The notes under the pieces are model-generated. The model was not told the origin of the DNA and did not search any database. It saw only the letters and a list, made by a program, of their open reading frames with translations. A DNA stretch of 64,000 nucleotides from Halobacterium zhouii (GTDB lineage: Archaea > Halobacteriota > Halobacteria > Halobacteriales > Halobacteriaceae), in the NCBI RefSeq assembly GCF_021249405.1, contig NZ_CP089593.1, positions 2,170,001-2,234,000 of the forward strand, given 5' to 3'. The translations under genes and the position numbers were made by a program. This document shows, one piece after another, positions 33,909-42,504 of the stretch (within the stretch, counting starts at the first letter, position 1; every line of letters starts with the position of its first letter).

Positions 33909-35258
33909 TTACTCGTGCTCGTGTCCGCCGTCCGCGTGCCCTGCGTGGTCGTGGTCCGCGTGGCCGCTGGCGTCCGAGGATTCGCCGTCGCCGTTCAGCG
34001 CGTCCTCCAGGGTGTCGAGGTTGCGGAGGTGGTCGCGGTCCTCGAAGTCCTCGATGGCCGCCAGCAGGTCGTCCTGGGTGAGCGTGCGGCGGTCCTCCAC
34101 GAGCGCGTCCAGGACGGCCTCCCGGAGCACCAGACGAAGGTCGCTGCCCGTGAGTCCCTCGGTTTCGGCGGCGAGTTCCTCGGGGGCGAAGTTCTCCACC
34201 TCGATGTCCCGCATCACGATGCGGAGGATGTCCGCGCGCATCAGTTCGTCCGGACGCGGGAAGGAGAGAATCTCGTCGAAGCGCCGCCACGCCGCCGCGT
34301 CGAGTTCGTCAGGGTGGTTGGTCGCGCCGATGAGCAGGACGTCGTCGTTCACCAGGCTCACCTCGTCGATGGATTTGAGGAGCGTGTTGACGGCGCGCTT
34401 GATGGCGTTGTGCTCGTCGCCCGTGCGCGTCGTCGCGACGAAGTCGAACTCGTCCATGAACAGGATACAGGGCGAGAGCCGTTTGGCCACCTCGAACACC
34501 TTCTCGACGTTCTTCGCGGTCTCGCCGAGGTACTGGCTCGTGATCATCGAGAGCTTGACCTCCACGAACGGCAGGTCGAGCTGGTGGGCGAGTCCACGGG
34601 CTGTCGAGGTCTTCCCGGTTCCCGGTGGGCCGACGAACAGCAGCTTCCCGATCTCGCTGAGGCCGATGGTGGCGAGGTAGTCGCGGTGCTCGATGGCCTT
34701 CGCGACCTTCGACATCTCCTCTTCTTGCTCCTCGGTGAGCACGATGTCGTCGAGGGTCACCTCGATGTCGGCGGGCGACCGAACCTCCACGAGGTCGAGC
34801 ATCTCCTCGTCCTCCTCGTCGAAGTACTCCGCGAGCAGGCCGTCGATCCACTGCGGGTCGGCCTGCACCGAGCGATTCGCCTCTCGGGCGTCCTCGTAGT
34901 CCACGTCGAACTCGTCGTCGAGCACGAACGCCATCGCGGGGTTCTGGAACACCCGCTCGGCGTCCGCGTGCTCCACGTACCAGTCGACGGCCATGTCGTC
35001 GTCGACGAGTTTCAACTGCCCGGAGAACGAATCCCGGTCGGTGAACATCAGCCCCGAGACCGGTTCCCAGGGGTCGGTGAGGCCGGTCGCCTCGCTCGCC
35101 GACTCCTCGTTCACCGTCGGCGGCCGGGGGACGCCGTCGTCGCCCCAGAGCGCGCTTCGGTGGGCTGGCGGGAGATCGTTCTCGTCGAGTTCGGGGTGGC
35201 GGTCGTAGACGCGAGCGGTCAGGAGGAATTCCACCACGTCGAGCGCCTCGGTAGTCAC
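33909..35258 (-). CDS. AAA family ATPase with His-rich C-terminal tail
   Basis: A 449-residue protein. The N-terminal 185 residues are an acidic domain without a recognised family; the AAA module follows with Walker A GPPGTGKTS (about 209-217), Walker B CILFMDEFD (about 261-269), sensor NHPDELDAAAWRRFDEIL with the arginine finger, and the C-terminal helical lid. The last 20 residues alternate His, Asp and Gly (HADHDHAGHADGGHEHE), a likely metal-binding tail. The start at GTG 35258 is preferred over GTG 35276 because a TATA box is 26-33 bases upstream. The client is unknown. Confidence 0.83.
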   Translation of the reverse strand: MTTEALDVVEFLLTARVYDRHPELDENDLPPAHRSALWGDDGVPRPPTVNEESASEATGLTDPWEPVSGLMFTDRDSFSGQLKLVDDDMAVDWYVEHADAERVFQNPAMAFVLDDEFDVDYEDAREANRSVQADPQWIDGLLAEYFDEEDEEMLDLVEVRSPADIEVTLDDIVLTEEQEEEMSKVAKAIEHRDYLATIGLSEIGKLLFVGPPGTGKTSTARGLAHQLDLPFVEVKLSMITSQYLGETAKNVEKVFEVAKRLSPCILFMDEFDFVATTRTGDEHNAIKRAVNTLLKSIDEVSLVNDDVLLIGATNHPDELDAAAWRRFDEILSFPRPDELMRADILRIVMRDIEVENFAPEELAAETEGLTGSDLRLVLREAVLDALVEDRRTLTQDDLLAAIEDFEDRDHLRNLDTLEDALNGDGESSDASGHADHDHAGHADGGHEHE

Positions 35259-35283
35259 TAGCCGCGAACTACCCACCGCTACC

Positions 35284-35291
35284 GCTTAAGC
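35284..35291 (-). promoter_or_regulatory. TATA-like box of the AAA ATPase gene
   Basis: CGCTTAAG on the minus strand, centred about 29 bases before the GTG at 35258; supports that start and a leaderless mRNA. The upstream agl23 gene ends only 44 bases away. Confidence 0.4.
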
Positions 35292-35334
35292 GCGTCGACA
35301 TTCGGACAGGTCTGCGGGCCGGAGGACGGAGCGC

Positions 35335-37008
35335 TCACGCCGACGCGTTCTCCCGGACGTAGAAGACGACGGGCTTTGCGTACTGGAAGCCCTGGTGGAC
35401 GACGCGCCGGTAGCCACGCTCCGTGAGGTCGACCTCGAGGTCGTTCGTCTCGTCCGCGACCAGGACGACCACGGGCGGGTCGTGTTCGAGAATCTCCTCC
35501 GTATGGGTGGTGCTGGAGACGTTCGACCCGTAGACCTCGAGGTACCACGGGAGCGGGAGTCGGTCGAACCAGCCGGCGTACCCGCCGTACGTGTTGTTCA
35601 ATTCGAGGTCGCGCCGGAGGTCGTCGTCGGCGTTCCAGTTCGACCCGTAGAACATCACGTCGACGCCCTCGTTGCTCGCCGACAGGTCCCGGATGTCGTG
35701 GAGCGTCGGCTTCATGTGGCCGGCAGGCTGGGCGTACTGCACGAGCGGGTTGTCCGGTCCCTGAGCGTTCACGTACGTCGTCTGGGCGGCGACGGCGCCG
35801 GTGCCGGCGGCGGCGACGAGCAGGATGACTGCGGCGGCGCGCGCACCCGCGGCGTTGTCGTTCGCGACCGCGTCCCGGCCGTAGGAGACCACGACGCCGA
35901 CGCCGACGCCGGCGGGGAGCGCGAGCGGGACGACCGAGTTGACGAGCGTCCACCCCGCAGTGATGTCCATCACCACCGGGAAGCCGAACAGCGCGAACAG
36001 CCCCCAGAAGAAGGACAGAAAGACGACGGCGCGCGGGCGTTCGGTTGCGTAGCGCTCGTGGAGGAAGCCGAGCACGGCAAAGGCGGTGAGCGCGAGCGCG
36101 CCCGCAACGAGCACGTTCAGGTCGTGTTCGAGGTACGCGATGTAGGAGTGGGCCTGGTGGTTCGTCGACCCCCAGCGCCCGAGGAACTTCTCCCAGGTGC
36201 CGAGGGTCGCCGCGCTCACGACCGCCGGGAGGCGCTCGGGGTTCGAGAGCGCGCGGTAGAGGTCGGGTTTCGGGGCGTAGAACGCGACGACGACGATGGC
36301 GGCTTCGACGGACGCGAGCGCGACGTGGAGTTTCCGGTTCCAGGCCGCCCGGAGCGTGCGCTTTGCGTACTCCGTGGCGGCGTCGATTCGGGAGGCGTCG
36401 CGGACGCGGGCGAGCGAGAGTCGGCCGTCGAGGATCAGCGCGAGCGCGCCGACCCAGCAGACGACGTACAGCATCGCGCTCTCCTTGGCGGTGAACGCGA
36501 GGGCGAACGGGAGCGCGGCGGCGTACAGATACCTGGCTTTCCCGGTGTCGTAGGCGCGCACGAACAGGCCGACGGCGACGAACATGAACGCCGCGACGAG
36601 GAGGTCGTTGCGCATGAACCGCGAGTAGTACAGCAGGATGGGGTTCGCGGCGAGGAACGCGGCGACGCCGACGAGTTCGGCGTTCCGGAGGTGCTCGCGG
36701 TAGAGCCACACCGACAGCGGCAGCAGGCCGCCGATGAGCGCCACCACGAGGCGCATCGTGAAGTCCGACGGACCGAGCAGGCTGAACACGACGCCGTTGA
36801 CGTGCGGGAGGAACGGCCCGTGGATGATGGGGCGGTACTCCCACACGCCGACGTCCATGTAGTGGAGCGTCCAGTGCGCGACCCGTCCCTCGTCCTGGTG
36901 GGCGACCCGCCAGCCGAGGTTCCAGAGGCGCGCGAGGAGGGCGAGCGCGGTGACGCCGACGAGCGCGGTGAACGCGCGTTCCCGGCCGGCGTCCCGGGAC
37001 CGAGACAT
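35335..37008 (-). CDS. agl23: Flippase activity-associated protein Agl23 (TIGR03663)
   Basis: A 557-residue membrane protein with about 10-12 helices and a C-terminal soluble domain (about 400-557: NEGVDVMFYGSNWNADDDLR, WYLEVYGSNVSSTTH). The N-terminal half, with LWNLGWRVAHQDEGRVAHW and RPIIHGPFLPHVNGVVFSLL, has the GT-C glycosyltransferase-like first loop (Asp-Glu in HQDEG). The family is linked to N-glycosylation lipid-sugar transfer in haloarchaea. ATG at 37008 is used; the in-frame extension upstream runs through a family G repeat. Confidence 0.87.
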   Translation of the reverse strand: MSRSRDAGRERAFTALVGVTALALLARLWNLGWRVAHQDEGRVAHWTLHYMDVGVWEYRPIIHGPFLPHVNGVVFSLLGPSDFTMRLVVALIGGLLPLSVWLYREHLRNAELVGVAAFLAANPILLYYSRFMRNDLLVAAFMFVAVGLFVRAYDTGKARYLYAAALPFALAFTAKESAMLYVVCWVGALALILDGRLSLARVRDASRIDAATEYAKRTLRAAWNRKLHVALASVEAAIVVVAFYAPKPDLYRALSNPERLPAVVSAATLGTWEKFLGRWGSTNHQAHSYIAYLEHDLNVLVAGALALTAFAVLGFLHERYATERPRAVVFLSFFWGLFALFGFPVVMDITAGWTLVNSVVPLALPAGVGVGVVVSYGRDAVANDNAAGARAAAVILLVAAAGTGAVAAQTTYVNAQGPDNPLVQYAQPAGHMKPTLHDIRDLSASNEGVDVMFYGSNWNADDDLRRDLELNNTYGGYAGWFDRLPLPWYLEVYGSNVSSTTHTEEILEHDPPVVVLVADETNDLEVDLTERGYRRVVHQGFQYAKPVVFYVRENASA

Positions 37009-37019
37009 ATCATGGGTTA

Positions 37020-37320
37020 GCGAGGGGTGAGGGTAAACGCTTTCCGGAACGGGAGGCTCCGAGCAGAGCGAGGAGCCTCCGAATGTGTGAGCGGCGAACG
37101 CAGTGAGCCGCGAGCAGCGAGAGTTGGAGCGTGCGTGGTTCGGAGCGAACGACCGCAGTTCTCGTGAGCCGAAGGCGAACGAGAGCTCGTCAGAGCTTTG
37201 CTCTGACGGTGGGAGTGAGTGAGAACCACGGAACCGCGAACGGTGAACGTAGTGAACCGTGAGCGAGCGTAGCGAGCGAGACTCTCGGGAATGCGAGCGC
37301 CAACGAGTAAACAGCGAGCG
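37020..37320 (+). repeat. Family G palindromic intergenic element (copy G1)
   Basis: The closing stem is GTGGTTC (37135-37141) with GAACCAC (37223-37229). Then comes the conserved block CGGTGAACGTAGTGAACCG (37241-37259), itself a hairpin. Left of the stem are GGAGGCTCC and GGAGCCTCC arms and GCGGCGAACGCAGTGAGCCG; inside is TCAGAGC/GCTCTGA. It fills the space between the divergent agl23 and thiolase genes. Confidence 0.65.
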
Positions 37321-37342
37321 TCGGGCGTCCGGTTGTGAGAGG

Positions 37343-37349
37343 TTTATAG
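37343..37349 (+). promoter_or_regulatory. TATA box of the thiolase gene
   Basis: TTTATAG, centred about 27 bases before the ATG at 37373; indicates a leaderless transcript. Confidence 0.6.
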
Positions 37350-37372
37350 GTCGGCGTGCGTGAGTGTGAGGT

Positions 37373-38515
37373 ATGGCAGGCGACACCACTCCGGTCATCG
37401 CAGCGGCGTACCGAACTCCGCAGGGGAAAGACGGCGGCGTCTACGCCGACACCCGTAGCGAGGACCTCTCCGTGCCGCTCATCGACCACATCCTCGACGA
37501 GACCGGGTTGACGAGCGACCACGTCGACGACCTGCAGTGGGGGGTCGCCCAACAGCGCAAGGAGCAGGACAACAACGTCGCACGCGTCATCGCGTTGCTC
37601 TCCGAGCTGGGCGAGGACGTGCCCGCGGCCTCGATCAACCGCTGGTGTGCGTCCTCGATGGAAGCGATCATGCGGGCTTCGGACGCCATCCGCGCGGGCC
37701 AGCGCGACGCCATCATCGCGGGCGGCGTGGAGAACATGAGCCGCGTGCCGATGGACGGTGACTCCTACCAGCACCTTCACCCGGGGCTCGCGGAGCTGTA
37801 CAACGTCCCCGGACTCCAGATGGGGATGACCGCCGAGGAGGTCGCGGAGCGCTACGACATCAGCCGAGAGCAACAGGACGAGTACGCGCTCCAGAGCCAG
37901 CAGCGCGCCGCGGAGGCGACCGATTCGGGGCGCTTCGACGACGAGATCGTGCCCATCGAGACCGAGGACGGCCTCGTGGAGGAGGACGAGGGCATCCGCC
38001 GCGACACGACGATGGAGGCCCTGCAGGGGCTCCCCACCGTGTTCAAGAGCGACGGCACGGTGACGCCCGGGAACTCGAGTCAGATCTCGGACGGCGCGTC
38101 CGCGACGCTCGTGACGAGCGAGGCGTTCGCGCAGGACCACGGCCTGGACGTGCTCGCGTACGTCGGCGACCACAACGTCGCGGGCGTCAACCCCGAGGTC
38201 ATGGGCATCGGTCCGGTGCCGGCGACCCGCGGCCTCCTCGAGCGCACGGGCGAGTCCATCGACGAGTTCGACCTCGTGGAGTTGAACGAGGCGTTCGCGT
38301 CCCAGACCGTTTACGCCCGTGACGAACTCGGCGTCGACCCCGAGAAGTTCAACGTGAACGGCGGCGCCATCGCCATCGGCCACCCGCTCGGCGCGAGCGG
38401 CGCGCGCCTCCCGGTCACGCTCATCCACGAGATGGAAAAGCGCGACGCCGACAAGGGTCTCGCCACGCTCTGCGTCGGCTTCGGACAAGGCGGCGCGATC
38501 ACGTTCGAACGGTAG
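37373..38515 (+). CDS. Acetyl-CoA C-acyltransferase (thiolase)
   Basis: Condenses or cleaves acyl-CoA with acetyl-CoA. The 380-residue product has the nucleophile Cys92 in NRWCASSMEA, the catalytic His in AIAIGHPLGASGAR (about 338-351), NEAF in ELNEAFASQTVY, and the second Cys in TLCVGFGQGGAI. All catalytic residues of type II thiolases are present. It could serve fatty acid turnover, the mevalonate pathway or PHA synthesis; the neighbours do not decide. An acyl-CoA synthetase gene is 4 kb away. Confidence 0.92.
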   Translation: MAGDTTPVIAAAYRTPQGKDGGVYADTRSEDLSVPLIDHILDETGLTSDHVDDLQWGVAQQRKEQDNNVARVIALLSELGEDVPAASINRWCASSMEAIMRASDAIRAGQRDAIIAGGVENMSRVPMDGDSYQHLHPGLAELYNVPGLQMGMTAEEVAERYDISREQQDEYALQSQQRAAEATDSGRFDDEIVPIETEDGLVEEDEGIRRDTTMEALQGLPTVFKSDGTVTPGNSSQISDGASATLVTSEAFAQDHGLDVLAYVGDHNVAGVNPEVMGIGPVPATRGLLERTGESIDEFDLVELNEAFASQTVYARDELGVDPEKFNVNGGAIAIGHPLGASGARLPVTLIHEMEKRDADKGLATLCVGFGQGGAITFER

Positions 38516-38589
38516 CGAGAGTCTGAGCGGCCACCGAATTTTCTACTGATTAGCCAGCCACCGACGTTTCAACCGCTTCGTCAACCGCT

Positions 38590-38680
38590 ACCCTGGCGGA
38601 TTGAAAGGGCGAGCGTGGCTCGCGGGCGAAGCCCGTGGTCGCTGAGCGTGCGCGAGGCGCGCGAGGGCTTTCAGGTGTTG
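38590..38680 (+). repeat. Family F structured intergenic element (copy F6, minimal)
   Basis: The shortest copy: core 38603-38672, from GAAAGGGCGAG to GAGGGCTTTC. It holds one inner hairpin, CGGGC-GAA-GCCCG. The upstream flank CCCTGGCGGATT is the same as in F2, and the downstream AGGTGTT as in F8. It lies between the thiolase and glycosyltransferase genes; the remaining spacer holds nothing else recognised. Confidence 0.72.
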
Positions 38681-38762
38681 CCGTCAACAACGACGCCAAC
38701 GCTAACAACTTCCCGCAGCGATACCACGAAACTCATACCGTTCGGTCGACTCGCATCGAGTA

Positions 38763-39527
38763 ATGGAATCTGTGGGGATCGTGGTTCCCGCATACGAGCC
38801 CGACGTCGAGGTGCTGGTCGAGTACCTCGATTCGCTCCGGGAGACACTCGACCCGGAGCAACTCCGCGTGGAACTCGACGCCGCGCCGGCGTCGACCGTC
38901 GACGCGCTCCGGGAGACGGACGCGACTGTGCACGTGGCGTCCGAGCGCCGGGGGAAGGGCGCGGCGGTCACCGCGGGCTTCGAGGCGCTTTCCACGGACG
39001 TGCTGGTGTTCGCGGACGCGGACGGCAGCACGGACGCCGAGTCGCTTTCGAGTGTCGTAGACGCGGTCGTGGACGGCGGCGCGGACCTCGCGGTGGGGTC
39101 GCGGCGCCACCCCGACGCGGAGGTGACGAGCCATCAGACGTTCGCGCGCCGGTTCCTCGGCGACGGGTTCGCGTGGCTCGCCGGTAGGCTGCTCGCGGTC
39201 GACCTCTACGACTACCAGTGTGGCGCGAAAGCCATCACGGCCGACTCCTGGGGGCGCGTTCGCGAGCACCTCTACGAGCCGGGGTTCGCGTGGGACGTGG
39301 AACTGGTCGCCATCGCCGGCGCGCTCGGCGAGCGCGTCGCGGAGGTGCCGTTGACCTGGGAGGACAAGCCCGGGTCGACGGTGTCGCCGATTCGGACGCC
39401 GTTCGCGCTGTTCAGCGCGCTGCTGGCGGCGCGGCACCGCGCGAAACTGCTCAGTGACAGTCGACTGCACGCGGCCATCGCGGCGCGCCGCGAGAACCCG
39501 ACGTCGCTCGTGGAGCGGGAACGATGA
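38763..39527 (+). CDS. Family 2 glycosyltransferase, dolichyl-phosphate-sugar synthase-like
   Basis: A 254-residue GT-A enzyme: SVGIVVPAYEPDVEVLVEYL at the start, ERRGKGAAVTAGF, the metal motif FADADGSTD, GSRRHPDAE and YQCGAKAITADSW, a set typical of enzymes charging dolichyl phosphate with a sugar. It has no membrane helix of its own. The gtrA gene overlaps its end by 4 bases (ATGA), so the pair probably makes and flips a lipid-linked sugar; the sugar is unknown. Confidence 0.87.
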   Translation: MESVGIVVPAYEPDVEVLVEYLDSLRETLDPEQLRVELDAAPASTVDALRETDATVHVASERRGKGAAVTAGFEALSTDVLVFADADGSTDAESLSSVVDAVVDGGADLAVGSRRHPDAEVTSHQTFARRFLGDGFAWLAGRLLAVDLYDYQCGAKAITADSWGRVREHLYEPGFAWDVELVAIAGALGERVAEVPLTWEDKPGSTVSPIRTPFALFSALLAARHRAKLLSDSRLHAAIAARRENPTSLVERER

Positions 39528-40015
39528 GCATCGACGACCGACTCCGGCGCGCCGTGCCCGACCGCTTCGAGTCGCTGGTGTCGACCGTGCGGTTCGGGCA
39601 GTTCGTCTCCGTGGGCGCCATCGGCGCCGTCTTCGACATCACGACGCTGGTGGTGCTCACCGAGGTCGTCGGGCTTCCGGCGGCCGTCGCGAACGTCGCG
39701 AGCATCGAGACCGCGATTCTCGTGATGTTCGCCGTCAACGAGTCGTGGACGTTCGCCGGGCAGGGCGACAGCGACAGTCGCTCGGTCGGGCGCCGCCTGC
39801 TCCGCTCGCACGTCGTCCGAGCGGGCGGGTCGACGCTCCAGTACGCGCTGTTCGTGGCCGTGTTCTACGGCGTGTCCGTCGAACTCGCCGTCGCGGGCGT
39901 GGACCTCTGGCTGGTGGTCGTGAAGGGCGGCGCCATCGCGGTGGCGATGCTCGTCAACTACGTCTTCGAGAGCCTGTTCACCTGGCGCGTCCACGAAGAG
40001 GACGCCCCGCGGTAG
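39524..40015 (+). CDS. GtrA family membrane protein
   Basis: A 163-residue protein with four membrane helices: FGQFVSVGAIGAVFDITTLVV, ANVASIETAILVMFAVNESW (the GtrA N-E-x-W signature), then two more with KGGAIAVAMLVNYVFESLF. GtrA proteins are linked to moving polyprenyl-phosphate sugars across the membrane. It is co-translated with the glycosyltransferase gene through a 4-base overlap. Confidence 0.87.
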   Translation: MSIDDRLRRAVPDRFESLVSTVRFGQFVSVGAIGAVFDITTLVVLTEVVGLPAAVANVASIETAILVMFAVNESWTFAGQGDSDSRSVGRRLLRSHVVRAGGSTLQYALFVAVFYGVSVELAVAGVDLWLVVVKGGAIAVAMLVNYVFESLFTWRVHEEDAPR

Positions 40016-40074
40016 CGCCGGACGTCGGCGTTTCTGGGAGTACGCGACGGGCCGAGCAGCGGAGTGCCCGTCGG

Positions 40075-40365
40075 TCACCGGCCGCGACGTCGGTCACGTC
40101 GTTCCTGAGCCTGTTCTTGGATGTCGGCGAGTTCGCGCTCGAGTGCGCCGTCGTCCATCCCGTGTGCGTATCGGACCGACGCGTCGAGTACGGACGGACG
40201 AAACCGCGACTCGTCGCCCTCATCGTCAGTCTTCGCTCCGTCGTTGCCGTCCGCTCCGTAGCCGGTGTCCGTTCCGTCGTTGGCGTCCGTTCCGCTGACT
40301 CCCCTCTCGCCGGCCTCGCGGCCAGGGATGCGAGCGGCGAGTCGACGTAGGACGTCGCGGAGCAT
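40075..40365 (-). CDS. Hypothetical hydrophilic protein
   Basis: A 96-residue protein with a basic helical N-terminus (MLRDVLRRLAARIPGREAGE), a disordered Gly/Asp/Asn/Thr-rich middle, and a charged helical C-terminus (DDGALERELADIQEQAQERR). The antiporter gene follows 80 bases before its start on the opposite side of the spacer. No family is recognised; coding status rests on the acidic middle and the clean start. Confidence 0.5.
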   Translation of the reverse strand: MLRDVLRRLAARIPGREAGERGVSGTDANDGTDTGYGADGNDGAKTDDEGDESRFRPSVLDASVRYAHGMDDGALERELADIQEQAQERRDRRRGR

Positions 40366-40445
40366 GCGTGGCGCTACGCATTCAGTGAGAATAAGCGTTC
40401 AGGCGCTCGACGGCGGTGAACGAGCCGACGACGAAGGTGTGGCGG

Positions 40446-42308
40446 TCAGTCGTGTGGGTGACACCACTCCAGGGCCTCGCGGACGGCGTCCTTCCGTCCG
40501 AGAAACGTGAGGTGGTCGCCGCGCTGGAGCGTGAAGTCGCCGCTGGGCACCTGGTTGTCGCCGTCGCGGCCGACGAGTGCGATGATACAGCCGTTCGGGA
40601 TCTCCTCGTCGAGTTCGTCGATGGTCTTCCCGACGAGCGCGTCAGCGGTGACCTCGACCTCCTGAACGTCGCCCGCGCGACCGATCTCGGTCATCCAGTT
40701 CGCGAGCGCCGGGCGCTCGATGATGTTGTCGATGCCCCACGCCGTCGCGAGCGACGAGGAGACCGTGCGCACGCCGAGGTCCTCGAAGGCGTCGACGTTG
40801 TCCGGGTTGTTCGCCCGGGCGATGATCGTCTCCACGTCGAACTTCGAGTCCGCGAGCTGGGCGACGAGGAGGTTCGCGTCGTCGTCGCCGGTCGCGGCGA
40901 CGATGATGCGGGCGTTGTCCGCGCCCGCCGACCGCAACTCCTCGGTGTCCGTCCCGTCACCCTTGTGGACCGTGTATCCCTCGTTCCGGGCTCGTTCGAC
41001 CATCTGTTCGTCTCGTTCGACGATGACGACGTTCTCACCGCGGTCCGCGAGGCGCTCTGCGAGCGCGCGACCGACGGTGCCGCCGCCGACGATGATGACA
41101 CGCATTGGTATGACGTTGAGGTATTCCGCGATGTGTCGGGCGAGACCGCCCTCGAAGACGACTGTCAGCAGAATCGTGAGGAAGACGACGCCGACGAGCA
41201 GGCTCGCGGCGTCGCCCATACCGAGGGCCTGCAACTGAATGGCGAACAGCGTGGCGACCGACGCGGGGATGATGCCGCGCGGGCCGACCACGCTCATGAA
41301 CAACTGCTCGGAGCGCGTGTAGCGGCCGCCGCGGGTCGAGAGGAAGACCCCGAGCGGACGGAGGACGAACACGACCACCGCAACCACGGCGAGGCCGCCG
41401 AGGCCGAGGGCGAGCAGGTCGCCGAACGTCAACAGCGCCGCGAGCGCGATGAACACGAACGACAGCACGATCAACGTGATATCGCCCTTGAACGCCTCGA
41501 TGTCCTCCTCGTAGGGGAGGTTCGCGTTCCCGAGCACCACGCCCGCGGTCGCCACCGCGGCGATGCCTGCCTCCCCGCGGAGCGCGTCCGCCGCGCCGTA
41601 CGCGACAAGCGCGCCAGCGAGCACGATGAGACGGGCGTTCTGCGGTGCGCTCCCCCGGGAGAGGTTGACCTCGCGGAGCAAGTACCACACCACGGCGGCG
41701 ACCACGAGGCCGAAGAAGACGCCGATGCCGAGGCGCGCCGCGAACTGCTGGACGATCTCCGCACGCGTGAGGTCAGGGTTGATGACCACCTCGAAGACGA
41801 CGATGGCGAGGATGGCGGCGGTCACGTCGTTCACGACGCCCTCCGTCTCCAGGCCCGCCTCGACGCGGTCGCGCACCGGCACGACGTTGAGGATGGGCGT
41901 GATGACCGTCGGGCCGGTGGCGACGAGCAGGCTCCCGACGAGGAACGCGATGTCCCAGTCCGCGCCGAGGAAGAAGTGTACGGCGACCGCCGTGCCGAGC
42001 AGGGAGATGGCTGCGGCGACCGTGACGAGTCGAAGCGTCGGGCCCGGCGCCTCCCGTAGCTTCGAGAGTTTGAGGTGGAACGCCCCCTCGAAGACGATGA
42101 TGGCGACCGAGAGGCCGACGATTCCGGAGAGCGCGCCCGGGCCGCCGAACGCCTCCAGGGTCACGATGCCGAGAACTTCCGGGCCGACGACGATGCCCGC
42201 GAGGATGAGAAACAGCACGCTGGGCACCTGTAGGCGGTCTGCGAGCACTTGCGCGGCGACGCCGAGCGCGACGATGATGGCGACCAGCGGAATCGTCGAC
42301 GCGCTCAC
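40446..42308 (-). CDS. Cation:proton antiporter (CPA family) with TrkA regulatory domains
   Basis: A 620-residue protein: about 12 membrane helices (residues 1-390) with family segments LLVATGPTVITPILNVVPVR and VVNDVTAAILAIVVFE, then a cytosolic TrkA-N nucleotide-binding domain from about residue 402 (MRVIIVGGGTVGRALAERLA) and a TrkA-C domain (about 540-620). It exports Na+ or K+ in exchange for protons, gated by NAD(H) or nucleotides. The GTG at 42308 has a strong Shine-Dalgarno GGAGGTGA with 5-base spacing. An 8-codon mini-ORF precedes and overlaps it. Confidence 0.9.
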   Translation of the reverse strand: MSASTIPLVAIIVALGVAAQVLADRLQVPSVLFLILAGIVVGPEVLGIVTLEAFGGPGALSGIVGLSVAIIVFEGAFHLKLSKLREAPGPTLRLVTVAAAISLLGTAVAVHFFLGADWDIAFLVGSLLVATGPTVITPILNVVPVRDRVEAGLETEGVVNDVTAAILAIVVFEVVINPDLTRAEIVQQFAARLGIGVFFGLVVAAVVWYLLREVNLSRGSAPQNARLIVLAGALVAYGAADALRGEAGIAAVATAGVVLGNANLPYEEDIEAFKGDITLIVLSFVFIALAALLTFGDLLALGLGGLAVVAVVVFVLRPLGVFLSTRGGRYTRSEQLFMSVVGPRGIIPASVATLFAIQLQALGMGDAASLLVGVVFLTILLTVVFEGGLARHIAEYLNVIPMRVIIVGGGTVGRALAERLADRGENVVIVERDEQMVERARNEGYTVHKGDGTDTEELRSAGADNARIIVAATGDDDANLLVAQLADSKFDVETIIARANNPDNVDAFEDLGVRTVSSSLATAWGIDNIIERPALANWMTEIGRAGDVQEVEVTADALVGKTIDELDEEIPNGCIIALVGRDGDNQVPSGDFTLQRGDHLTFLGRKDAVREALEWCHPHD

Positions 42309-42331
42309 GGACTCACCTCCAGTATCGGCAT
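42305..42331 (-). CDS. Leaderless 8-codon mini-ORF upstream of the antiporter gene
   Basis: ATG at 42331 encodes MPILEVSP and ends in a TGA that overlaps the antiporter GTG (GTGA). The antiporter Shine-Dalgarno lies inside it. The TATA box is centred 28 bases before this ATG, so the mRNA likely begins at the mini-ORF. Its function is unknown; it may couple or attenuate antiporter translation. Confidence 0.4.
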   Translation of the reverse strand: MPILEVSP

Positions 42332-42354
42332 TGTGCGTTGGTTTCCGGGGGCGG

Positions 42355-42363
42355 AGTATAAAG
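42355..42363 (-). promoter_or_regulatory. TATA box of the antiporter transcript
   Basis: CTTTATACT on the minus strand, centred 28 bases before the mini-ORF ATG and about 51 before the antiporter GTG. Confidence 0.55.
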
Positions 42364-42406
42364 CGCGTGGGTTGCGGTCGGGGCTGCCGTTTCGAGAATC
42401 CAGTAG

Positions 42407-42496
42407 ATGGACGACCTCATCGACGAAATCGTGTACGACCTCTATGGATTGACCGACGAGGAGATCGAGATTGTCGAGGACGCGGTGGCGGACTGA
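42407..42496 (+). pseudogene. 29-residue orphan C-terminus resembling type II R-M (Eco57I-like) proteins
   Basis: ATG directly follows an in-frame TAG. The peptide MDDLIDEIVYDLYGLTDEEI plus nine residues matches the extreme C-terminal pattern (D-x-x-V-Y-x-L-Y-G-L-T-x-x-E) that I know from Eco57I-type methylase/endonuclease proteins. Nothing of the large protein precedes it. It is either the remnant of a deleted restriction-modification gene or a free-standing small protein kept for another use. A family E element follows 8 bases later. Confidence 0.45.
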
Positions 42497-42504
42497 CGAA
42501 ACAA

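Noticed and set aside
37009..37372. A long N-terminal extension of Agl23
   Set aside because: The extra 130 codons translate the family G repeat into Ser/Arg-rich sequence; the membrane protein family starts at the ATG at 37008.
38590..38680. Intrinsic terminator of the thiolase gene
   Set aside because: There is no T-tract after the stem, and the same element occurs in divergent spacers, so a simple terminator does not explain it.
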